DNA from: Colletotrichum lupini
Taxonomy: Eukaryota; Ascomycota; Sordariomycetes; Glomerellales; Glomerellaceae
Length of the DNA stretch: 64,000 nt
Direction: 5' to 3'
NCBI RefSeq assembly: GCF_023278565.1
Contig: NC_064678.1
Location: 3,100,001 to 3,164,000, forward strand
Positions 23,588 through 37,940 of the stretch are shown here, one piece after another. How positions within the stretch are numbered: the first letter of the stretch is position 1; each line of letters starts with the position of its first letter. Both the position numbers and the translations under genes were made by a program. A model generated the notes under the pieces. That model saw nothing but the letters and a program-made list of their open reading frames with translations, was not told the origin of the DNA and did no database searches.

Positions 23588-26500
23588 AAGACCTAGGTAA
23601 GGTAGGGGGGCGGTTCTTGGAGACTGTCAGCCTGTCCAACAACAGGCTGGGGGTCGAGGTGAGATGCAGAGAGCAGTTGGTTCTAAGCGGAGTCGATATG
23701 CAATGGAACTGAACGAAGAGAAGAGACAAAGATACTGGTGCTGTTGCCGCTGCCGCTTGTTGGAGACATTGCTATATTGAGAGGAGGCAGACGCAAGTCT
23801 TCCGAAGTGCGAGTAAAGAAGGAAACTGTCAGCTCTTCAAGGAGGCTGTTCTTCTTAGAGGCCTCGCTTCCCCTGTCAGCTGTGTGTATGTACATGGGTA
23901 TTCAAGGGTGTTGGACACGGAGGGACATGGAGGTTGCTCGAAAAAATGCAAGGCACTCCTTCGAAGGGTATCGGCCGAGCTGGGGTTCGGTCACCCACCA
24001 CTGTCTTTGGCATCGGGTTGATTGGTAGAGTTACCAGATGCCTGTCATACGACTCAGCCCTCTCAGGCTGGCAGACGGGACCCCATCCCATGGTCCCACG
24101 CAGCGTCTCTCCCCAAGTTTGGTATGAAATTGCCGCGATGTCACGGAATGAGCGCGTCTGGGATCTCTGCCACATCCCAAAGAAAAGCCGCGGCCATGTA
24201 TAGTAGCCGCGGTTGATGACGAGGCGGACGGTCATGTTTCCATTTTGACTCTGTCTCTCCGTCTCGTCTCGTTCGTGTGCGTCTGTGTCTCTCCTCTCAT
24301 GTCTAAGATCTGAACCAGATCGACCGAGTCGCATGTCGGCGAGGCCCCAAGAAACCCACAGTTCTGGCAGACAAGACGTCTTGTCTTCATTTCCCCTTGG
24401 ATGTAGACAGATATCCCGTCTTGTCGCTGACTGACTTATTGACCCTGCCTACCCAGTGTATGGGAAATGCCTGTACTGCATAACAAGGCCGCCATTTCAA
24501 CGGGAGACAACGCGGAGGTCTCAATGAGGAATAGCAACATGCGGTAATGGCGTCACTGTGTAGATACGAGAGAAAGAGCGGCGCCAAATGGAGCGCGGTC
24601 ATTCCGTTTCCCACAGTAGCGGCCGCTAGCGTCCGTGGTGGGAAAGTAGTGGCTGTGAGTGCGTCTTTTCTGGGGGAAATGCTGTACAGACAGTGAGAAT
24701 TCTGCGAGAGAAAAAAAATGTCAGACGAAATGAGGCGCAGTCTCCCGACCGTAAAGTAAACCGTTGTCATTGCTGTACATGCATGAGTCGGCTGCCCTGT
24801 CAACAACCCCTGCTAGACTGGCTTGCCCTTTTTGGATTTTGACTTTGCAGGGCATCCATCCCAAGATCCAGTTCAGCAAACAGCGGGAGATGTAACGGAG
24901 GGCAGCGAAGGCAGCAGCCAACTGGCGTGCGAGTTACACAATTTGGGTGGGAGATATGGAGCCGTGAACCCTCTGACTGGCTGTGTGTCTCGCGTCTGTC
25001 TGACTGCGTATCAAGGTCGCTTTTGCTCACCGCGACAGCAGAGAATACATACAAGTCTTGTGACCCGTCGACTCCAGGATGGCTATAAGCAGCTCCTGCA
25101 CAGATAGGTACTGTACTTGTGACCGAGTGCTTGCAGTCTATTTTGAACCTTTGGCGCATAGCTCATGCAGACAGACATAGTGAACCATTTGACAAGCCGT
25201 CTTCCCGACAGACACTGGCGTATACAGCTTGATTCCAAGCTGGCCGAGGACCGAGGATCCCCAGTGAAGTAAATTGAAGGAGTTGACCATCATTGTGCCA
25301 TGATTCAGGGGCTCCCGAGGTTGAAATTTTCCGCTTCCTTGTTAGATCGTCAAAGACTCCGAGTTGCGGGCACGGAGGAACAGGCCGATCATATTGAAGC
25401 AATAATCGGAAGGTTCGCCGATGGTCGTGGGGTAATGAATAGCAACATCGGTCGCCCAAGGTGAGGGCGGCGAGCGACCGAGCAATTGACTGCTGTCAAT
25501 CTTTGACGTGAACACCAAGAGAACGCCATGCAGCAGCCGGCCCGCTGAGAAACATGGGAGAGGTAGGGCGGTGGACAGGGGTAGCCCCGAATCGGCGGGG
25601 ACGGCAGGGGCTTAGGCGCAGCCCAGCGCCTTATTGGTGTGCCGAGGAACGAATTGCCAGTCATTGGAGACCTATTTTGGTGGCATTAAGTTTCTGTGCT
25701 TCCAAATGTGTCGTTTATTATAATAACTTCGAAACGAAAGCGATGTCTACATTGAGCGCAGAGTCCAAGTTAGCAAGTAATCAACGTGGTGTGACAAAGA
25801 TAAGTAAGGTCGATATGGAAGAACCTAGGTAGCAATACCAAAATTTGGATTAAGCGTTGGTGACAATAGGCACGCTAACAAGGTGCTAGCTGGGTACGCT
25901 ACTTGGTACGTACGTTGACCAAGTTGCTGCACAGCATCTCGGGTGCGTTATCGAGGGAAAAAAGCCACAAAGATCTTTTTGGCGAGTGTCGGGATGGGCG
26001 GTGGAGATGTCCCAATGGGGGTCACACCGACGGCCTGGGCCGGCTGCAGGGACGGACGGGACCCGGTTGCGGGCTGGGGGCAGCGGTCCCAGTCATTGTC
26101 AAGGGATGAACAAACGGGCAGCGCGAGATGCGACGTCGGGGCAGAAATTCTTCAGTGTTTCAGTTGCTGTACTTCCGTGGCTAGTGCCGTCGTCGATATG
26201 AATGCCCGCAAGTGTTGGGGTCCGAACCGGCTTCATGGCAGCAAATGCATCGGATCGTAACGGAGGACGGCCCTGTAAAGACCCACAGGTCTCGGGCAGA
26301 TCAGCTTTCGGGGGAAAAGATCAGGATTCAGGGGCAGATGGACAGATGTGGTGCGTCTGTTTTTCCATGTTGGGGGCCGGACCGACCGATGATGAGCAAT
26401 ATACCGGCGAAACCTTAAGTCTCGGAGCTGGCTCCCGGTGAGGGGTGTTGCGGGCATCTTGATTCTTGCGCAGATGGGGTCCGTTTCAGGATTCGATATT

Positions 26501-27294
26501 CCGGGCGCATGATTGGGACTGTTCTCGAGCTTGGGATTCGGAAAAGGTAGCTGAAGCTGCATGAGATATCTCGGAGCTGAGCTAAGGAATGAGGTGATGA
26601 AGCGATGGGCTGATGAGGGGTGGTTCCGGGAGGGGGAGGGATACGTTCGCTTCTGCTAGTGTAGGTACGATTGGCAAGGTCAGGAAAGATAGGAGAAAGG
26701 ATGGCCATGCTTGGGCAGCAAAAATCAAGCTATCGGTAGAATAAGGTAGCTAGCTCGATGAGCTCTGGGAACTGGCAAAGAAGCTTCGGAGTGGCGGTCG
26801 CAAGTTTCCAAGCTTTTGTTGGTTGTCAAACGGTCGCGAGTTGGATGGTGGAGAGAGGAAAGCTATCAAAGGTCACGTCGAGGACGGGAAGAGGAAGGAT
26901 CGACCGGACCGTTGTGACTCTGGTCCATTGTTCCTACCTTACCGGTCCTTGGGTAGGCAGGTACTCACTACTCCGTATGTTCGCACCTTACCGCCGCTGA
27001 GGTGCTTTAGGTTGGCTGGACCTGGACCGCAGATTTTCCGAATGGAAGGCACCAACTCCCGTGGACCTCACTGGGGCGGCTCGGACTCGATGAGAGGCAG
27101 CTTCGACCTTACCTTGAGCCTTGAGGTACCTACCTTACTGTTGCCCTTGCCAACATCGTGCGCTAGGGTTCCGCACGTAAACTCGCACGTAAGGCACCTC
27201 ACCTTGCCTTAAGGTGTCAACGTCGCCTTCGATCCTGGGAAGGCGCATTGCGGCCGACAATCTGTCGGTTGGAACTGGGGCCCGGGCATGGACG

Positions 27295-27334
27295 TCTTTG
27301 GGTTTTTGGGTTTTTGGGTCTTTGGGTCTTTGGG
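27295..27334. repeat. Octamer minisatellite TTTGGGTT/TTTGGGTC
   Basis: About five tandem copies of an 8-bp G/T-rich unit lie in a gene-free region. The unit is not the fungal telomere repeat TTAGGG. Confidence 0.8.
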
Positions 27335-30300
27335 ACTCCGTTGATGCCTTGCCATTAATCATTGCCCACTACCAGTCCGTCCGTCCATAACGCCCACATC
27401 GAGCCGGATTTCTTTATCCAACGCTTTCTGTGCCGCTCTGCGCCTGGATTCCTACTGCGACCCTTTGGCTTGCACGCCGTTGCATTTTCTTCACGGCGCA
27501 ATCGTATACTGCCTCCATACCTTTTCTGTCCAGAGAACTCGATGTCTATCACCTCTGCGCCGCATCCATAATTCAGCCAAGATGTAATTCAACATGGTGG
27601 AGAGAATCCCGCGGGAAGTGCCCGGCTCATCCTAAATGGCGGTATAAGTCTAAGTCATGACATTGCAGCACACTGCCCTACTTTTGGTCTTGGCCTATTT
27701 GGCGGAACCTTCACTTACACAGTACACTTCTACAGATATTTGGTAATGAATTGATTGGGGATGGATCACCTCAGCGACCGTGAATATTGAGTTGGTCCCC
27801 ACCGGAAGTGCCTGCCAGGCTCATTACCTAAGATGCCCATCGTCGCCTTGCGGCTTGCCAGAGTTTCCGTGATTCAAGGTGGCCGCCAATATGAAGGCAG
27901 GGGAGGGGGGGAAAGGGAGACAAGGGTCGGCGCTTAACCCAGTGGTATTTTTAGCAGCCGACTTCCGTCTCCCGGCTTGATCCCGTTGGCTGACCATCAC
28001 ACCGACGACATTTGAACAGGGGTCTCACCACACCAACTTCGTCCCAAAAAGAAATCAAGCTGTCAACGGCCGCGGCGACCCCATTTGTTCAAGCCTCGTT
28101 TGACCTAGACATCCAGCATGAACGCGGAAACGAACCGGATTGACCTCTGCCATGCAAGTCTAGGACTCCATACTTGAAATTCGCATCATCACTACCATGT
28201 ACCAGCCCGTCGACGAAATCCAGTTTTCGATCTACATCACCAATGAAAATTTTTGCATTTTGTTATTGTTAACAGCTGCTTAGCCATGTTGGACATGAGA
28301 ACCCAGGGGAGCGCCAGGACCAACGGCTCCCCGCTTTGCAAAGAGGGCAAAAGATCCATCACATCTCGTCACATACCGGTATTACTATCAAATCATCTTA
28401 CTCGGCAGCGTTCTGCAGTCGAGATCTTCTTTTGGCACAATCCGACAAGTGCTGCCATCTGCCACCTAGATATTCTAAGATCCGGGTGCTACTCTGTACA
28501 ACAGGTAGCGAGCTAAATGGGCGACCCGGATCCAAATTGGTACCCTGACATTGCACACTGGTCTCATCTGCAGCCTGATCCAACCAGTTGGTTCTGCCAC
28601 TGTCATCTGAAGACATTGGATTGCACCGCTTCCCGACCCAGCTGCGAACCATCTGGCACAGCTCGATTACGCCCACTACAGTGTCCATTTGGTCGCACGA
28701 CACACTGCAGTTCACCATGGCATCCTTGCCCTGAGGCGTTCACGACATAGCCCGATCCGCGATGCATTGCATTTCTTCCTATCCCATCACCACGGTTGTT
28801 GCATGGCATAGGGCGGCCCAGCAAGCCCCAGGATCGACGATCGCGGACTGTTCTCTCCTCACCAGACAGACACGTCTCCCGTTCTTGCTCTGGCAGAAGC
28901 AACACACCCACCCCACGGCTCTTCTCTCGGTTGGATGTCAGCCAACCCGCATCAGCCACGGACACTCATCGCACCTTACCTACTGTCAAGGCTATCAGTG
29001 GTGCTATCCTTCACCCACACTGCCTTGCTGCAAGTCATCAAACAGCTTCACGTAATCGACGACCGATTGTCCAACTAGTCTGCGCATGTCTTTACCGCCC
29101 GACGCGGCCGTCCAACTCAGCGGCTGAGAGAACCGAAGAAACAGACTCTCAACGTTGTCCGATCGGCAACAGCTTTGTTTATCCAGAGCCCTTCTCTAGC
29201 CCGGGTTTTACCAACTCTACACGGTTCAAGCTCTTGACAAAGCAAGAATTTTCCCGGTGTAAATACTGTGCAAAGGTGACATCGATCAGGCGATGCATCT
29301 GAACAACCTTGAGTGCTCTTCACGGGATCCGTAATCCAGCTGACGAGAATCGCACTACAGTTGTTCGGCCGTTGGAAGGATCCTGTCGAGCGGCCCGGAG
29401 CGAGGGATTCCTCGTGTTCCTGCGGACTAAGGCGTGTTTGCCATGCTCAACGCATGGTCTTAACAAACCTCTTCGACAGCTTTCCACCAATGGCGCGTTT
29501 TACCTGCGGGCCGTAGCCTTGCTATCCGAGGAGTGGGCTACAACCTGGAATTTCTTGCCCTTTACCGGCACCTTTCTTCTATCCGAGATCAAAGACAGAT
29601 TTCGAGATGCACACACTAGATTCTTGAGGCAGTGCCTCGGTAGGAAGGCCGTGAAGGAGCCAAGCCGCTCCTGCTGCGTGGGGTAACACGCGACGCGGCT
29701 CTGGATACCCGCACTCCCTCTATCCACCGGATCACTGCTTGGCCTTCCCGTCACGCATATCCCATCACATCGCCAGACTCAGCCCCCATTACCCACCATG
29801 GGCGGCTAGAGTCACCAACTCTAGGACGCCACCTTCATACTGGAACCTATCATCTCTCACTCAACTGCCGGTCTCCAGGTTCTTCACGCCCTCGGATCCA
29901 AACTTGTCCATAACGAGCCACGCGCCTGGCGCCAAAATTAGCGCAGCCGACATACTCCATCTTGAAGACAAGTGTTTTCCTTTGCAGAGGCAACAACACT
30001 CAGCGCCCTAAGCTGCTGCCTTGTCGCTGGAGGTAACAGTATGCGCCATGCCCCGTATTCGAACGTCGGCTGTGTGTACCTGCTTGACAGCTGCGGACCC
30101 CATGATGCCATACACATCCGAAGGATCAGCTGTCGAAGCAGCTCTCACGATCCGTAGCGGAGCCTCTTTGCTCGCGGGCCCGAGCTGCAGCCATGCAGGT
30201 ACCATGCTCGAGTCGGAGTGCGGCGAAACTTGGCCAGGTCACGATTCGGTATGCGGGATGCAAGGAACGAGTAGCCGCGTGAATATGCGAATCTACGCCA

Positions 30301-32335
30301 TGCCTTCATGTCGAAACAGGACCCCAACGGAGAGCTGAACGAAACCACAACGTTGAAACCTCGTGTTCGAAAATAAAGGATGCTCTCGACCTGGACAATG
30401 CACGAGTCTATTGCCTCTTTCGTCTACGGCCGCAAGGCCTTGACCTGTTCCCATCAATGACACTACGAGGGGTTTGGAGTCTGGCCTAGAGGGGAAGAAC
30501 ATTGAGCTTGACATGGTAGTGGTTGGTCCCATGGGGGGAAACGGCAAGGAGCGTTGCCGAACCATCCCCGTGGGCGGTGATCAGCAAGGAAGACTTTCAC
30601 CCTTTGGTCTCTACCGCTTCCAACATGCTCCTTGGCGAGACGTGCAGTTGGAACGGGCGACCTGGCTTGCGGCCGAGAAACGCACATCCCGTTCGGCCCT
30701 GATAGGCTCACCCGCTAGGTTCGGGTGCGAGTGCGAAGGCCGTTGGAACCTTTGATCCGTCACCAGAGGGTAAGGACATGGAATACCGTGCCAACCTACA
30801 CTCTTCTACTATCGCCACTTCGCGGCCCGGGTGCTTGACCCGTCCTCTACCTGGTTAATGATGTCCCGAAGGTAACCCCGGAATACTTGATGCTTCAACC
30901 AGGAAGGTAGGTCTCCTGGCGAACCATACCCTTGGCTTTCTATTATCACGCTAGTGCGAATCATGCGACGAACCGTGCCTTTGGACGAGGATCACATCCT
31001 GCCGTTCAGCGCCACGAACGTTGGCACGAATTTTGGCGCGGGGGATGTTCAGCCTCACGATGCGCCTAGCGGCCTGGACGGGCCCATCCGCTAAAGATGA
31101 CGGGTTGACGAGCTGCCAACGCCTCCCGTCCGTCTACTTGAAACAAAGACCTCTATCCCGTGAGTATGGGCACGCCCCCAACTGATCAGCCCAGAGGACC
31201 TCTGCCGGTATGGATGCTACTATCACCCAACTGTGTTTACCCTGTGGTGAGACGATCAAGGACGACATTGCCACATACCACGCCCACGCCTCCCCATCTT
31301 GAAGGAAATCCACGATCCGGCAGCTCCCCGCGGGCGTCAAGGCAGACGCATGTCGGATGTGACGAACGGCCCTAAGCCGAGGGTGCCGTGGTAAGGCAGA
31401 AGCGTGAAAGCATCATCTCATTGTCGTCACATCATGTAAATCACCACCGTATGTGATGGGAACGTAGTCAAAAGTTCGCGGCGGTTAAATCTTGGGGGCC
31501 AGTAGAAAGTGTAAAACCACAATGGCACAGCACGGAGCAGGCGTCGGTCACCGCCCCGATTCGCGGGGTGTGCGCCTGTGAGGAGGTGGCCTTTGCTAGG
31601 TAAGTAAGTATGCGGGAGGGGGGAAAAGGGTAAGAGCGGGAAGCGGCTCAACGGCCCAAGGTAGCTTTACGAGCCAGGTCCATCCCAGCATTAGAAGCTC
31701 TGGTCCAAAAGTTGGGATGACTTGCGAACCCCGGATCTTTTGCCCTGCGAGTATGACACGCATTTCCCCCTTCTAGAGTGCAGATGGAGCTCCGTGGCCA
31801 CTTGAGACCTGAGCACCTGGGTATGGAGTTACCAGTAGCTTGGTGACCCGTCAAGGCACATAGGTATCCTAGGTAGCCATCCATGTTGCCGGAACAAAGT
31901 CTCTGAACAGACAGTTTCTTCACTCAGGCTCATGATTTTCTGTGGTTCACGACCTCTCCTGCCCAAGTTAGGTAGCTCACGTGATAGAGGTAGATAGACA
32001 AGCACGCGGCCTGCCTCATGAGGAAGTTTCGGCAATTTGAGGTTTTCTTCTCGTGGAGGATAAGTTGGCTCTGTGGTGATAGTAGCAGATCTCTATGCAA
32101 TAAAATAACCAAAAGAGAGGGGGCTTTTGCCACAGAATTGCCCTCTCAAGGTAACGTAACAAGACACTCTCAAAACGCCATTTCTCTTCCTTTCTCGACA
32201 ACGAAGAGTGCCCAACAATAATAAGTACAACAACAGGTAGTTAGTCAAAACGTGGGGTTGCGTGGGCGCGTGTGTTCCAGCATCATTCTCTTCCGTTTTT
32301 GTGTAGACCATCCAAGTCCGTTCATTTTCCTCCTC

Positions 32336-32337
<2 letters not shown>

Positions 32338-32378
<41 letters not shown>
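32338..32378. repeat. (CT)n microsatellite in the cytidylyltransferase 3' UTR
   Basis: About 20 CT units on the plus strand, read as GA in the transcript, start about 50 nt downstream of the cytidylyltransferase stop codon. Confidence 0.95.
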
Positions 32379-32379
<1 letters not shown>

Positions 32380-32426
32380 ACCCGGTGCAATAGTAATTAG
32401 GTATGAGGGAGTATGATCTCGGTGAA

Positions 32427-34317
<1,891 letters not shown>

Positions 34318-35187
34318 GGTGTCTTTATTTGTGCGTAGTGTGTGTGAGGGGGCAGGTTGCGAGGTGGGAAGATGGTTTTGCTTGCTGGTGGTGGTGGTGA
34401 GGTAGTATGTGTCGTCAAGCAGCAGGCCTCTGGCGTCCTCCCGCGTGAACTTGCTAGTTGCGACTTAGGTAAGGAAGGGGGTTTGTATGGGTCGAGCGAG
34501 GTGTTCCCTGTAGATCGGCGTACTATGTCGTAGGGTATGGGAAAGTTGGATTTGCAGGCTGGTAGGTGTCTCGGCTCAGGAGAAGTTGGAGCTGGGTTTC
34601 TAGATTTCCCAAAGGTGTGGGTGTCGTGCCTTGGTTTAGAAATGTTAGGAGGGGTGGGTAAGGCAATGATGATGATGATTATGATGCCGTGGGCAAAAGA
34701 CGGAAAGGCGAGGACGTGACAGGACAGGACAGACTAGATGGACAGACAGACGGGTCGGGGCAAGGGGGGAAGTAGACACGGCTTCTGTTTGGTGCAAAGT
34801 GCCAACGAAGCAGAGCTGCAGGATACCCGATGCTTGACGGGCAGGGCAATGGGACATGAAGGAGGAGGGAAGGCGTTAAGTTGGTAGTCGGTGTACACTT
34901 ACGCGGTTATGGCAAGGCCAGTCCAGTCCAGTAGGAGGTGGTGCTCGGGTGATTGAGAGATTGCGAAGTCAAGAGGAGGCAGATGCGCATATGATGATAC
35001 CCGACGGAAGCAGACCTGCAGCTAGTGGGGGGAGGAGCGTCTTGTCCGGTCGGCGGGACGCGGACCACGGGATTGAAACTTTTTGGGCGATGATATTCTG
35101 CCAGCACCTGCCGATATCCCGCCCCCAAGTGTGGCTGCGACCGCCCCTGCCTCCGAGCCCGGAGGCCAGCTGCCCATACCCACCCAC

Positions 35188-35231
35188 TTACCTACCTACT
35201 TACCTACCTACCTACCTACCTACCCACCTAC
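35188..35231. repeat. TACC tetranucleotide array
   Basis: About eleven imperfect TACC/TACT/CACC units lie just left of the AT-rich RIP-like block. Confidence 0.9.
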
Positions 35232-35278
35232 AACCACTACTTCGTTAACCTCGCCGTCGCTACTACTACCACTACCGC

Positions 35279-35715
35279 TAATTAAAACTATTCCTAACGT
35301 TAATATACTATAAAAAGAGAATAATCGCAAAGTTAACGATCCCTTTATCTACTAGTATACCGTTAATTATAACGAATATAACTACGTAGAATACGACTAC
35401 CTACTTTATAACTAGCGTTTTTTTACCCTACCCGAGGCTAGAGTAGCACTTAACAAGATTTATAAAATAATAGTCGCGATTAAAAGTAGTAACGCCTCGT
35501 AAAGTTAACCTACCTAAATAAGTATTATAAATCCTTAACCTCGTTCGAGCGAGTTAATTAGGTAGCTAGGTAGCTAAGTAGCTAGGTAATTAGGCTAATT
35601 AGGCTGATTTAATAAAATCGTCGACTTAGGCTAATTTATTAACTTAGGCTAATACGTCGACTTAGGCTAACGCGTCGATTACCGTACTTTTTATTAAAAT
35701 AATTTAAGTTAATTG
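35279..35715. repeat. AT-rich RIP-like relic (mutated repeat remnant)
   Basis: The block is rich in TpA and almost devoid of TpG and CpA (only about three of each by eye in about 440 bp), while CpG is retained. This is the signature of RIP-type CpA to TpA mutation and is unlike the GC-balanced flanks. It includes three tandem 18-bp units with core ACTTAGGCTAA (35623-35676). The parent element cannot be recognised; a transposon fragment is likely. Confidence 0.75.
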
Positions 35716-37940
35716 CCGGCCTCTGATTAGCCCAGCCCATCCGAATGCTGACTACGTAGAGCCTAGCTTACGTATGTGCCCGAGACCGGCGGTCGTGTGG
35801 CGGCCGCAGCCACACTTGGTGGCAGAATAGCGGCAGCTGGTGGCAGAATATCATCGCCCAACTTTTTTTTAAGGTTGGCCCTGGCTGGTTATTGATGATG
35901 GATCGAGAGTGTCAATTGAGGTAGCTGAACTGCTACGGTGTAGGACTTGAAGCTTCGTCAAGCGCGGGTAGATTGTCTGGTATCAAACAAGAGCTTCTTC
36001 TTTTTTGACTTGTGATTTTGAGCTTGAATCCTTGGTTTATTGGATAGCGCCCTTCCCTCGTATCTACTGAGTCTAGACCACAGTCGCGTGTCACGATTTG
36101 GGAAGATACCACGATGCTCATCGAGATGTGGCCATACACGAAACCACGCTTACAATTTCTATGTGACCATGCCACAGTGTTCCAGCACCAAAAAAGAACT
36201 CAGAAATATCTTAGCATGCACCCCTCCTATTTTCAACGCTGTGAAAGAATTCCGGGGCACGCATTTGTTCCCTGTCCGCGTCCATTGTTCGTTAGAGGAG
36301 CATGGGGCATGCAATACACAGCACAGGTAGGAGCAGGGGGGTCGAAGGTGACGGGATGGAGAGCAAGAACACCCCGATGGGAAATTTGCGGCTTGTGTTG
36401 TGGCTCCAAGCTTGTGCAGCTGGTCTTGCTGGACTTGGAGGCGGATTCTGTCGTAATTGCCAGCGTTGTGCAAGGAAGTGGCGTCATCGTGCTGTGTGGC
36501 TGAACTGAGCTATGCACTGCACAATTACGTCGAGGGAGGAGCCAGAAAGGACGTCGTGGCTTGGCTGACACCAACCAATGTTCGAATACCAAATGGACGC
36601 AAAAAAATGCTTTTGCGGGTCAATTCTGCCCGGCAGGGATGACGAGTTTTTGTTGGGGAGGATGTGGGTTCTTTCATGTGGAGGAAGGGGGAACGGCCGC
36701 ACGGAGAAGGAGCTCTCTGTTCTGGGACTGGAAAGAATACGTACCGTTTCTGAAGCCAATGCTGCCAGTTGTCACTTCCACGGACGCCTGCCAAATGGGA
36801 GAGCCAAAAGGGATGCGACAAGTCGACACGTGGTGGTTCGGGTGAACCTCGGGTCGATCCGAGTTGCATCTGGCAACCTCTGAGCATGTAACCAACCTTT
36901 GCTGGCGGGAGCACCATTGCTGTAATATCGTAAACCATCGACGACGCCATGTTTACTACTCCAAGCATCGAAATGGGCAACTATGCGAGCAAGGTCTGTA
37001 TATCAAAATGAACAGCAGAAGGTTAATGCGTCTCCATGTTCGACCCACCTGGCTGGGATATAACCGCTGCATGAATTGGTGACTGATTGGCAATCTTGGA
37101 TGAGGTGAGGTATTTGGATTTGGCACGACTCTATTCCGTGACTTCGGCCCATGGAATGACTCCGGTCAGGTCGGCGTAGAAACTGGGCGAACTGGTGCGG
37201 GCGGAGACAACCAGCCGGTCGAGTGATCGGTGACCGGATTGAGTGGGTTTCCGGACGATCGCCGGTTGTGGAGCCACGCGGAGCACCAGTTCGGGCCAAC
37301 ATCCGGCAACACGCCGTATACTACCAAGGCTATTCAGAATACGCCCACTCCCAGAATAGCTAGGTCATGCTTATCAGAGGTGCTTGAGTCCTAGGCATCG
37401 GCTTTGAGGGCGTACGGCCATAGCAAATCATTGGTGCAGCAATGTGTTGGCTACCGCGAGAGTTGTGTTACAGAGTCCGGTGCGCCTCGGCTCATCTCGG
37501 TATCTACAGATTTCGAATGCCCTCCCACACTCGCTAAAAAAATGTTCGTTATGCCTTTATCCCTCTCTCTCTCGAGATGGTACTCGTGAGAAACATATCA
37601 CACTCATGAATCGTTCTACCTGCCGCCATTGCCTCATTCTGCTCCATTCCGTTGGCCATCAAGGTTCCCAGCGCTGAGATGGAGCCATCAGAAACATCCC
37701 GGACAGGGATCACAGCCATCGTCTCTGCCTATCATTGGCTTCACAGCTCTCTGTAGCTGGCCATCAAGGTTGACATAGCTGTAAGTGGAAGTCCCTTGTG
37801 ACGAGGTGACTGAGGGAGGCAGGTTCGGGGCAAGAAGTAATGAGATGGCAAACAAAACCGCCCGAATCCCGCGAGGGTTGCCTCTCTTCGACTACCTCTC
37901 GCATTACATGCTGTTCACTGGCTTCTGACTCCATCTCACC

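Larger units (their letters stand above)
23276..32426. other. 9.2-kb stretch without a recognisable gene
   Basis: The left 1 kb is the promoter/5' UTR side of the transcription-factor gene and contains a pentamer array. The right 100 bp is the 3' UTR of the cytidylyltransferase gene with a CT microsatellite. The remaining sequence has many stop-interrupted ORFs shorter than about 170 codons without family signatures. It is GC-balanced, not RIP-like. An octamer array TTTGGGTY lies at 27295-27334. Several scattered TACCTTACC/AGGTACC-type fragments occur (for example 26935-26995 and 27115-27215). Confidence 0.5.
34318..37940. other. 3.6-kb intergenic region between PCT1 and the FAD oxidoreductase
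   Basis: The region separates two divergent starts. From the left it holds the PCT1 promoter (to about 35150), a TACC tetranucleotide array (35188-35231), an AT-rich RIP-like relic (about 35279-35715), two copies of GGTGGCAGAATA (about 35819 and 35840), and then about 2 kb of ordinary sequence up to the oxidoreductase start. No gene is recognised. Confidence 0.5.

Noticed and set aside
28796..29302. 168-codon plus-strand ORF in the 9-kb desert
   Set aside because: Ser/Thr/Arg/Pro-rich with no signal peptide, domain or splice context.
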